A DNA stretch of 64,000 nucleotides, taken from DASSNU01 sp035701265. GTDB taxonomy: Bacteria; Gemmatimonadota; Gemmatimonadetes; Gemmatimonadales; Gemmatimonadaceae. Location: contig DASSNU010000010.1 of assembly GCA_035701265.1 (NCBI GenBank), positions 1-64,000 on the forward strand, given 5' to 3'. Made by a program: the position numbers and the translations under genes. Positions 33,401 through 40,585 of the stretch are shown here, one piece after another (position 1 is the first letter of the stretch; every line of letters starts with the position of its first letter). Under the pieces are notes generated by a model that saw only the letters and a program-made list of their open reading frames with translations, was not told the DNA's origin and did no database searches.

Positions 33401-33926
33401 CTTGTTCCTCCGGAAGCAGGGCGCGCAACTGCACGCAGCCGCGGTGCACCCGCATCTTGAGCGCGGAGATGCTCTTGCCCGTGATCGCGGCCATCTCCTC
33501 GTACGTCAGGTCTTCCACGAAGCGCAGCACGATCGCCTCGCGCGTGTGTGGTGAGAGCTGCGCCAGCGCGCGGGAGAGCTCCTCGCGCAACAGCCAGTCG
33601 GCGTCGGTCGCGCCCTCCACGCGCATGTCCGCGTGAGAGAGGGCGTCGCGTCGCTGGCGGTTCCGCCGTGCGAGCGCCGTGCGGCACCGGTTCACCAGGA
33701 TGCGAAAGAGCCACGAGCCGAACCGGTCGCGCTCCTGGTAGCGCGAGAGCGACCGGTACGCGCGCAGGAGCGTCTCCTGCACCGCATCCTCGGCGTCCTC
33801 CCGATGCCCCACGATGTGGATCGCCAGCCGGAGACAGCGGCCGTAGTACCGGTCCACCAGCACGGCAAAGCGCTCCGTGTCGCCGGCGAGCACCTGGGCG
33901 ACGACAGCGGCGTCAGAGAGGGTCAT
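33393..33926 (-). CDS. ECF sigma factor (RpoE-like)
   Basis: A 177-aa protein with region 2 at about 12-80 (FAVLVDRYYGRCLRLAI, DAEDAVQETLLRAYRSL, WLFRILVNRCRTALARR) and region 4 at about 120-170 (LSPHTREAIVLRFVEDLTYEEMA, cut here to LTYEEMAAITGKSISALK, the helix-turn-helix). It would direct RNA polymerase to its own regulon, normally including this operon. The next gene overlaps it by 8 nt and resembles an anti-sigma factor; a DUF2723 transferase follows. Activation by an envelope signal is likely by analogy. Confidence 0.92.
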   Translation of the reverse strand: MTLSDAAVVAQVLAGDTERFAVLVDRYYGRCLRLAIHIVGHREDAEDAVQETLLRAYRSLSRYQERDRFGSWLFRILVNRCRTALARRNRQRRDALSHADMRVEGATDADWLLREELSRALAQLSPHTREAIVLRFVEDLTYEEMAAITGKSISALKMRVHRGCVQLRALLPEEQGV

Positions 33927-34266
33927 ACCGGAATAACCCGCGCTCGCGCCGCGCGGTCACGTCTCATGCGGCCGCAATTCTCGATCGCCGCGCGCGGCGG
34001 CGGGGTGCGGGCGGCATCCACCGGCGCTCCCGCGCGAGCGAGCGTCGGCACCGGCAACGCCATCAGGCACGCGCGCCGGGCGCCGTGCAACCGCAGTTCC
34101 GCGGGCACGGGCTCGAGCGAGGAAGGGGGAACGCGACGTGGGTGCGGCAGGTTCATCGGGGTGTCCGCTGGGCGAATCGCTGCGGAAGTTATCCCGCCCG
34201 CGTTGCCGGCGCACCTGGTGCGCCCGCGCGGTGTGGCGCGGCGCCGGCACGCGCGACATACTCAGC
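33927..34266. other. Divergent intergenic region, sigma factor and cytochrome genes
   Basis: 340 bases, very GC-rich. No -35/-10 pair of the house type is visible, as expected if the sigma factor reads its own different motif. No conserved AAC-type -35 box could be assigned with confidence. Confidence 0.4.
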
Positions 34267-35298
34267 ATGCAGCGCTCCTCGCTTCCGTCCCCCGTCCCCC
34301 TCCCTCGCTCCGGAGAGCCCGTGGCAGTACCCGGATCGTCGCCCGACGCGCTCGACCCGTCTTCCGTACCTGCGCCGGAGCAGCGCGCCGCGCCCGGCGC
34401 GGACAAGAATGCCGGCCAGGACGGCACGGACGCGGGTGTGGAGAGCACGAGGGCCGTCGCTGAGCGCGAGTCCGGCAGCACGACGCGCCGCCCGCGTGCG
34501 CGGCATCACTGGATCGTGCGCGTGACGCACTGGGTGAACGTGGTGGCGCTGACCATCATGGTGGGGAGCGGGCTCCGCATCTTCAACGCCTACCCCGCCT
34601 TCGCACGCAAGGGGGAGACCTTCTGCTGCTATCCGCTCGAGCACCGGCCCATCCCGTCGTGGCTCACCTTCGGCGGCTGGCTGGCCGGTGCGCGGAACTG
34701 GCACTTCGCCATGATGTGGGTGCTCGTCCTGAACGGCCTGGTGTACCTGGGGGTCGTCTACCTGCACGGCGAGTGGCGCGATCTCGTCCCGCGCCGGGGA
34801 GACCTGCGCGACGTGGCGGAGATGCTGCGCTTCTACCTCGCGCGGCGGCGAGATCACCCGCGACAGGGGAAGCACAACGCTCTGCAGAAGAGCGCGTACT
34901 TCGCCTTTCCGGTGCTCGGCGTGCTGGCGGTGCTCACCGGGCTGGCGATCTGGAAGCCGGTGCAGCTCTCGCCGCTCACCACGCTGTTCGGCGGATACGT
35001 GTGGGCGCGCTACTGGCACTTCCTGGTCATGCTGGCGCTCGTGGTCATGTCCGTGGTGCACGTGTTCATGGTGTTCGCCGTGGACCCCTACTCCATTCGC
35101 TCGATGATCACCGGCGGCTACGACCCCGCGCTCTCGCCGGAGTCGCGCAACGCGCGCCCGTTCTACCATCTGCTGCCGCGCTGGCGGTGGGCGGGGCACG
35201 ACGCCGCGCCGCGCTTGGCTGGGGGTGAGGGCATCGCGCCGCGCGCCGTGCAGGGAGAGGCGAACGCCGCCGCCCGGCCGGCCGGGGAGGAGCGATGA
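34267..35298 (+). CDS. Cytochrome b/b6-type membrane subunit (heme b)
   Basis: A Pro/Glu-rich 75-residue leader precedes four membrane helices that start with RHHWIVRVTHWVNVVALTIM (in part), the His-rich heme-b helix of hydrogenase-cytochrome-b-like proteins. A second His pair is in ARNWHFAMMWVLVL, the third and fourth helices in FPVLGVLAVLTGLAIW and YWHFLVMLALVVMSVVHVF. Six or more well-placed His can hold two hemes. The stop overlaps the next start as ATGA. It should pass electrons between the quinone pool and the molybdoenzyme encoded next. Start: ATG at this position or GTG 54 nt later, with GGAG before it. Confidence 0.8.
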   Translation: MQRSSLPSPVPLPRSGEPVAVPGSSPDALDPSSVPAPEQRAAPGADKNAGQDGTDAGVESTRAVAERESGSTTRRPRARHHWIVRVTHWVNVVALTIMVGSGLRIFNAYPAFARKGETFCCYPLEHRPIPSWLTFGGWLAGARNWHFAMMWVLVLNGLVYLGVVYLHGEWRDLVPRRGDLRDVAEMLRFYLARRRDHPRQGKHNALQKSAYFAFPVLGVLAVLTGLAIWKPVQLSPLTTLFGGYVWARYWHFLVMLALVVMSVVHVFMVFAVDPYSIRSMITGGYDPALSPESRNARPFYHLLPRWRWAGHDAAPRLAGGEGIAPRAVQGEANAAARPAGEER

Positions 35299-36008
35299 GC
35301 ATCGATCGCCGGCGGTTCCTGGCGCTGGGGGGCGCGTCGCTCATTGCCGCGCTCGCGGAGGCGTGTGACTCGCAGGGTCCGCGCGCGGCGCGCCCCCTGC
35401 TCGAGTTGGCCGAGCGCGGGAACGAGGGGGTGGAGCGCTCGCTCTTCCGCCACCGCGCGATCGACCGCGCGAGTGCGAGCGCACGCGCGGCGGGGGCCTC
35501 GTTCCCGCGCTACTACATCTCCCACGCGGTGCCGGTGTGGGATCCGAAGGTCCGCGGCGTGTGGCGGCTGGAGGTGACGGGCGCGGTGCGGACCCCCCTC
35601 TCGCTCACGCTGGAGGAGCTCACGCGCCTGCCGAGCATCACGCAGCGGGTGAACCACTACTGCGTGGAGGGGTGGACCGCGGTGGCGACGTGGACGGGCG
35701 TGCGCGTGAGCGAGCTGGCGCGGCTGGCCGGCGTGCAGGCGGACGCGGGCTACGTGGACTTCCAGTCGTTCGACGACGACTACCACGAGAGCTGGGACTT
35801 GGAGAGCGCCACGCACCCGCAGACGCTCATCGCGTACGGGATGGACGGCCACTACCTGGCCCCCGGACACGGCGCGCCGGCGCGCCTGCACTCTCCGGTG
35901 AAGCTCGGCTACAAGAACACGAAGTATCTCACGCGCATCGTGTTCCTCCCGCATCGCAACGGCGGCTACTGGAGCGACCAGGGGTACGAGTGGTACGGCG
36001 GACTGTGA
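35295..36008 (+). CDS. Tat-exported molybdopterin oxidoreductase (sulfite oxidase/MsrP-like)
   Basis: The start MSIDRRRFLALGGASLIAAL has a twin-arginine RRRFL motif, so the folded enzyme goes out through Tat. The mature domain shows the sulfite-oxidase-fold signature VNHYCVEGWTAVATWTGV, with C123 as the probable Mo ligand, then DYHESWDLE and GAPARLHSPVKLGYKNTKYL. The length (237 aa) is that of MsrP/YedY rather than of animal sulfite oxidase. With the cytochrome b upstream it forms a small respiratory complex that reduces or oxidises S- or N-oxides; the substrate is unknown. Confidence 0.85.
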   Translation: MSIDRRRFLALGGASLIAALAEACDSQGPRAARPLLELAERGNEGVERSLFRHRAIDRASASARAAGASFPRYYISHAVPVWDPKVRGVWRLEVTGAVRTPLSLTLEELTRLPSITQRVNHYCVEGWTAVATWTGVRVSELARLAGVQADAGYVDFQSFDDDYHESWDLESATHPQTLIAYGMDGHYLAPGHGAPARLHSPVKLGYKNTKYLTRIVFLPHRNGGYWSDQGYEWYGGL

Positions 36009-36034
36009 GGGACGATTTCGAGAGTCGCTCCTCG

Positions 36035-36427
36035 TTACTCGCGAGTGGCAGTCAGAATGTGCCAGCGATCTGATCGTGATGCTGTGGTTAGATTCTTCGG
36101 CCACGCAACAGTAGTGCTCGCGAACGCCATCACAGCGCGATGTGCATCAACGGAATCGATCAGAATGTGCGCGTTCCCCATGGGAGTTGGACTCGAGAGC
36201 GCCAGATGCACGGGGCTGTCCCCGTCAGCTTCATAGCGGAATTCTGCTCGCACCGTACTATCTTTGAAAACGTGCGCAACTTCGCCCGTACCGTCCGAGT
36301 GGAACGTGATGCGCATCCCTGGGCCAGGGGTATTGACCGTCCACGTACCCCAGTAGTCTGTATTGACCATTCGGCTGTGGCATCCAGCCACGACTGCCAG
36401 GCACATCCACGCTTTACGTAGTTGCAT
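36035..36427 (-). CDS. Small exported lipoprotein (130 aa), third gene of the Cys-peptide operon
   Basis: The start MQLRKAWMCLAVVAGCHSR gives a lipobox VAGC with Cys16 as the anchor. The mature 115 residues are strand-rich (NTDYWGTWTVNTPGPG, MRITFHSDGTGEVA, AEFRYEADGD), a small beta-barrel of unknown family, ending ATRE. GAGG lies 10 nt before the ATG. The gene is separated by 62 nt from the propeller gene and follows it on the same strand. It was not assigned to a family; an upstream extension in the same frame is unlikely because it lacks a signal. Confidence 0.7.
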   Translation of the reverse strand: MQLRKAWMCLAVVAGCHSRMVNTDYWGTWTVNTPGPGMRITFHSDGTGEVAHVFKDSTVRAEFRYEADGDSPVHLALSSPTPMGNAHILIDSVDAHRAVMAFASTTVAWPKNLTTASRSDRWHILTATRE

Positions 36428-36489
36428 CGCGTAGGACCTCACTCCCACGAACGCGCTCCGTACCCCATGGCCGGGCAGCGTGTCGCCGG

Positions 36490-37728
36490 TCAGTTCGATG
36501 TGCGCCCCGACGGCGGACCGTACACACAAAGCTGCCATTCGCCGGTCAACGGCTTGCGCTCCGTTGTAACGATGTGCTGCTGCGCAACGATCGACAGCCC
36601 GATCGGACCGGTGTGTGGCACTCGCACCTGCTCTGCAATGCGTCCAGTTGCCGTGTAGTGCAGCCACACGCGTGCCCCGGGACCGTCCTCATACAGGCGA
36701 ACCCACCGGCCGCCGTGTTTATCGAGCGCAAACTCCTCCCAGATGGGCTTGTGCTTTGGGAAGTCGACTCCCTGCGATCTGATCTGCTCGAAGCGCGGCC
36801 GCCACACGTTCTCGGGCATTCCGGCTGCTGACGCAGATTCCTCGAAGCGCGCAGCTTGCTCGCGCCAATATTGTGCCCGGTCAGACGAGGTCACCGCTTT
36901 CGCGGGCGCGTCGATCACGAGCGAGTCGACCGGTGCAGAGGAATCCAGGCGAAAGCTGCGCAATACCGGTTCGGTTGTTCTCCCCACCCAGTAGGTGAAG
37001 CCGCTCCTCGACGTCGCAGGGCCCAGCCGAACTATCGTCTCAGCGCCGAACGGGGCTCTCAGCACACTCGTGAGCTCCCCCCCGTGGTCAGCCTGTGTTC
37101 TGTAGACGATAAGCTCATCGCCGGGGAACCTCCGCACGAGCCGAGGGCCTGCACTGCCACGCGCAAGCAGGGCGAGCGCCATCTCGCTGCTGTCGACCCG
37201 CGGGCTCGTGGGCCAGCTTTTCGCCGCGACGGCGACCACGCTGTCGCTGACAGGCGCCATCACAGTAACGAACCCCCACGTGCTCCACGGCAGTTGAAAA
37301 CTCGCCTCGTCCTCGAGCGCGAACTCTGCCGTCGTGCGGATCAATCGCTGTCGCCCGGCATCCCAGATAAGGAATCCGCCCTCGTGGGATACGCCCAGCG
37401 CGCCGGGACGACGAAATTCTCCGGGGCCGTCGCCCTCGCGCCCATACACGCGGCGCACAGAGAGATCACGCAGAGCGATCTCCGCCAGTCGGTACTCGCT
37501 TCCATCCAGATAGACAAAGCTGTCGCCGTTCGTCCATGCGAGCCCTGCGGGCGCCACAACCGGTAGACTGTCACCCAGCTCGCTCGCGCATGCGATGCGG
37601 ACGAACGTGCTTCGCCGCGGTGGCTGAGCCTCCACGCGAGGCACGGTCGCCGCGAACGCCACCGCCACGGCGATGCTCAATCGGAGCGTTGACCAGCGTC
37701 TCAGCGCTGCTCGGAACTCGATCGTCAC
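36490..37728 (-). CDS. Exported 6-bladed beta-propeller protein (412 aa)
   Basis: The GTG start is taken because it forms a GTGA overlap with the stop of the Cys-rich gene, as seen for five other gene pairs here, and opens a normal signal (VTIEFRAALRRWSTLRL to EAQPP). Repeats like YRLAEIALRDLSVRRVYGRE, GDGPGEFRRPGALGVS, LIWDAGRQRLIRT and EFALDKHGGRWVRLYED are blades of the NHL/6-bladed family. Members bind peptides or sugars and stay in the periplasm. No lipobox. The preceding gene codes for a small cysteine-rich exported peptide and the next for a small lipoprotein, so the propeller may present or process the peptide. Confidence 0.75.
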   Translation of the reverse strand: MTIEFRAALRRWSTLRLSIAVAVAFAATVPRVEAQPPRRSTFVRIACASELGDSLPVVAPAGLAWTNGDSFVYLDGSEYRLAEIALRDLSVRRVYGREGDGPGEFRRPGALGVSHEGGFLIWDAGRQRLIRTTAEFALEDEASFQLPWSTWGFVTVMAPVSDSVVAVAAKSWPTSPRVDSSEMALALLARGSAGPRLVRRFPGDELIVYRTQADHGGELTSVLRAPFGAETIVRLGPATSRSGFTYWVGRTTEPVLRSFRLDSSAPVDSLVIDAPAKAVTSSDRAQYWREQAARFEESASAAGMPENVWRPRFEQIRSQGVDFPKHKPIWEEFALDKHGGRWVRLYEDGPGARVWLHYTATGRIAEQVRVPHTGPIGLSIVAQQHIVTTERKPLTGEWQLCVYGPPSGRTSN

Positions 37729-38033
37729 CCTTGGCAAGGGCATGGGAGAATAATGGGCGCGCATCGGCAGACACACGTAGCGTCGCAGGGGAAAGGTCCA
37801 CCGCAGCAACAGCTCGCACAACATTTCTGCTCGTTTTCCCCGCACCCGACGCTATAGATCAGCAGTAACTGAACGCTGCGGTCACCCTGTGTTGCGAGCT
37901 GAGCTTGAGCATTCGCCGGGGAACACGCGGTCAGGTAGCTGTGAGGGTCAATTTCCGCGGCGGCTGTCCGACGAGGAGCCCACAAAGCAGCGACCAACAT
38001 GACGGGTGCGATCATCCAGATCAGTCTTTTCAT
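37725..38033 (-). CDS. Exported cysteine-rich small protein (102 aa, 13 Cys)
   Basis: GGAGG sits 5 nt before the ATG. A Sec signal MKRLIWMIAPVMLVAALW ends near RRTAAA. The mature 75 residues hold 13 cysteines, including KCCASCCCGG and DATCVCRCAP, ending ILPCPCQG. That composition suits a disulphide knot or a metal-binding peptide. No known family. It stands first in an operon with a beta-propeller and a lipoprotein, which is unlike typical bacteriocin loci because no modifying enzyme or transporter follows. Upstream are an inverted repeat and a pair of direct repeats. Confidence 0.8.
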   Translation of the reverse strand: MKRLIWMIAPVMLVAALWAPRRTAAAEIDPHSYLTACSPANAQAQLATQGDRSVQLLLIYSVGCGENEQKCCASCCCGGPFPCDATCVCRCAPIILPCPCQG

Positions 38034-38192
38034 AGAAGCCTCCGCGATTGAGCTGCAATAGCTGAGCAGCGTGCACCCACTTGGCGGGATCTCAATGCCA
38101 ACTGTCGCGTCTGGACGCTGACCGCGCCGGGCGACTATGGTGGAACCGGATCGCTCCCGAGCGTCACATCCCAGCGACCGTGTTATTGACTC

Positions 38193-38211
38193 GGCTTCAA
38201 GGTATGAAGCC
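38193..38211. promoter_or_regulatory. Inverted repeat, possible operator
   Basis: GGCTTCA, five bases, then TGAAGCC, a perfect 7-bp dyad about 160 nt upstream of the peptide start. Two copies of AATGACGCAC 27 bp apart follow at once. Direct and inverted repeats of this kind often mark repressor or response-regulator sites; no protein is known. Confidence 0.4.
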
Positions 38212-38468
38212 TAATGACGCACACAAGCACAATTTTGGCAATGACGCACGTGTTCTTCGGCAACGAGCGCATGCCGGCTGGAACGGCTTGGAAGGGGCGA
38301 GGGCAGGCAGGTAGGGGCCTAGCAGATCTCACTACGCGGTAGCAGAGCTATCGTATCCCCTGCGGTGCCTCGACACGTTCGGCGGCAGGGCGCACGAAAG
38401 TCGCTTCTCCTTACGTGAGCACCAGCGCTACGCCGTCGCTCGAGTCGGCACTAATGTCGGGGGGGGGC

Positions 38469-38482
38469 GGGCGGAGCCGCCC
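38469..38482. terminator. GC hairpin downstream of the ABC exporter gene
   Basis: GGGCGG AG CCGCCC forms a 6-bp stem with a 2-base loop starting 5 nt after the stop of the minus-strand ABC gene; a run of C follows on that strand. There is no U-tract, so efficiency is uncertain. Confidence 0.45.
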
Positions 38483-38487
38483 TCACC

Positions 38488-40332
38488 TCACAGCCGGTTG
38501 CTCGTCCGCACCAGTCCCTGGATGGGGACGCGCTCCGGCTCGGGAGTGAAGTCCTCGCCGGGATTGATGAACGTGTCCCGCTCCAGCATGTACTGCTTGT
38601 CGTAGAGCTGCCGGTAGCGCCCACCTGCGGCGAGCAGCTCCTCGTGTGTGCCGCGCTCCACGATCTCCCCTCCCTCCACCACCAGGATCTGGTCCGCGCT
38701 CGCGATCGTCGACAGGCGGTGCGCGATCACGAACGTCGTCCGCCCACGGCGCAGCGCGTTGAGCCCGTCGCGGATGAGCGCCTCGCTCTCGCTGTCCAGG
38801 CTCGACGTGGCTTCATCCAGGATGAGGATGCTCGGGTCGGCCAGGATGGCCCGTGCGATGGCGACGCGCTGCCGCTGTCCGCCGGAGAGCTTCACGCCCC
38901 GTTCGCCGATGACCGTGTCGTAGCCGTGCTCGAACCCGGCGATGAACTCGTCGCAGTGCGCGATCCCGCTCACCGCACGGATCTCCTCCATGGTGGCGCT
39001 CGGCTTTCCGAAGCGGATGTTGTCCGCGATGGTGCCGTCGAACAGGAAGTTGTCCTGCAGCACGACGCCCAGATGCGCGCGGTACGCGCGGAGCTGGAGC
39101 GTTTGCAGGTCGCGACCGTCCACCAGAATGCGCCCGGACTGCGGGCGGTTGAACGCCATCACCAGGTTGAGCATGGTGCTCTTTCCCGAGCCGCTCGAGC
39201 CCACGAGCGCGGTGGTGGTGCCGGCATCGGCGTGGAAGGACACGTGCCGCAGCACGGGCTGTCCCTCCACGTACGAGAAGCTCACGTCCTCGAAATCCAC
39301 GTCGCCGCGAATGCTCGGCACCGGCTCGCGCTCCGCGTCCAGCCGGTCTTCGGTGGGCTGCTCCCGCAGCTCGCGCAGCCGGTCGAGCCCGGCGAACGCC
39401 TCGCTGATCTGCGTCCCGATGGAGGCGATCTGCACGAGCGGGGCGGCGATGAGCCCGATGAGCGCCACGTACATCCCCAGATCGCCGCGGCTCATCGAGC
39501 CGGTGAGGATGGCGTGCCCGCCCACGATGATGAGCAGCGCGCTGATGAGCCCGGCGATCACGGTGGTCCCCGCCGCCACGGCCGACGTGCCGGTGATCGT
39601 CTGCGCGATGTTGCGGAACAGCCGGTGCACGCCCTTCGCGAACGCAATCTGCTCGCGCCGCTCGGCCACGTACGTCTTCACCACGCGCACCCCGCCCAGC
39701 GTCTCCGCCAACCGGCCGGTGACCTCGGCGGTGATCTTGTTCCGCTCGCGAAAGATCGGACGCAGATAGCGGAACGCGAACGCCATCCCGCCGCCGAAGA
39801 CGAGCAGGATGCCGAGCATCATCGCCGTGAGCTGCCAGTTCAGGTGGAACAGCCAGATGAGCGCGATGATCGCGGTCATGAGGCCGCTCGTGAGCTGCAC
39901 GATGCCCGTGCCCACCAGGTTCCGGATCCCCTCGGCATCGTTCATGATGCGCGAGATGAGGATGCCGCTCTGCGTGGAGTCGAAGAACGACACGGGGAGC
40001 CGGAGCACGTGCCGCTGGATGCGCTGGCGCATCTGCATGATCACCCGTTGCGCGGCGATGCTCATCACCTGCGACAGGGCAAAGGCGGTGGCGCCCTGCA
40101 CGAGTGTGGCGGCGATGACCGCGAGCGCGAGCGGCGTGAGCAGTTGGGTAGCGTGCTGCCCGACCACGCGATCGATGAAGAACTTCACGCTCACGGGAAG
40201 GACGAACGCCGCGGCGCGGTTGACGAGCATGATGAGCAGCCCGATGCCCAGTTGGCCGCGGTGCGACCACACGAGCTCCCGGGCATCACGCCGGACCGCC
40301 GAGAGCGGTGGACGCTTTTTCCCTTCAGCCAT
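38488..40332 (-). CDS. ABC exporter, fused membrane and ATPase (MsbA-type, 614 aa)
   Basis: A half-transporter: six membrane helices at about 25-310, then the nucleotide-binding domain: Walker A GSSGSGKSTM, Q loop VVLQDNFLFDG, signature LSGGQRQRVAIARAIL, Walker B ILILDEATSSLDSE and H loop VIAHRLSTI. It works as a homodimer that flips lipid or amphipathic cargo to the outer leaflet. The C-terminal tail (FINPGEDFTPEPERVP) is family-like. Single gene with its own promoter region to the right. Confidence 0.9.
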   Translation of the reverse strand: MAEGKKRPPLSAVRRDARELVWSHRGQLGIGLLIMLVNRAAAFVLPVSVKFFIDRVVGQHATQLLTPLALAVIAATLVQGATAFALSQVMSIAAQRVIMQMRQRIQRHVLRLPVSFFDSTQSGILISRIMNDAEGIRNLVGTGIVQLTSGLMTAIIALIWLFHLNWQLTAMMLGILLVFGGGMAFAFRYLRPIFRERNKITAEVTGRLAETLGGVRVVKTYVAERREQIAFAKGVHRLFRNIAQTITGTSAVAAGTTVIAGLISALLIIVGGHAILTGSMSRGDLGMYVALIGLIAAPLVQIASIGTQISEAFAGLDRLRELREQPTEDRLDAEREPVPSIRGDVDFEDVSFSYVEGQPVLRHVSFHADAGTTTALVGSSGSGKSTMLNLVMAFNRPQSGRILVDGRDLQTLQLRAYRAHLGVVLQDNFLFDGTIADNIRFGKPSATMEEIRAVSGIAHCDEFIAGFEHGYDTVIGERGVKLSGGQRQRVAIARAILADPSILILDEATSSLDSESEALIRDGLNALRRGRTTFVIAHRLSTIASADQILVVEGGEIVERGTHEELLAAGGRYRQLYDKQYMLERDTFINPGEDFTPEPERVPIQGLVRTSNRL

Positions 40333-40585
40333 GAACGTACGATCCGGTCAGAGACGGCGGACCCGCGCCGGATGGGGCGGGCCCGGTCGCCCGCGCCGCG
40401 CGCGGGGGCGAGACGACGCCGGAGGCGCCGCGCCGCTTCGTCCAGTATACACCGATACCGGCACGGTCGCAGGGTGGGGACGACGGGGATGGGACGCCGG
40501 GAGCGGCCGCCGTCGTGCGCGCGCGGATCACCGCAGGAACGTGCGCGAGCGCGTCACGCCACGCCGGTGCCCGCCGCGCCCGCGC
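40333..40585. other. Upstream region of the ABC exporter
   Basis: 253 bases between two minus-strand genes; nothing distinctive found except GC-rich stretches. A mid-stretch TCCAGTATACACCGATA is the least GC-rich part and could hold the promoter on the minus strand. Confidence 0.35.

Larger units (their letters stand above)
38034..38487. other. Upstream region of the Cys-rich peptide operon
   Basis: 454 bases without a gene; it is less GC-rich than the surrounding DNA. It contains an inverted repeat (38193-38211), a direct repeat pair AATGACGCAC at 38213 and 38240, and a hairpin near the ABC-transporter gene. A promoter is likely for the peptide but no clear -35/-10 was found. Confidence 0.5.
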
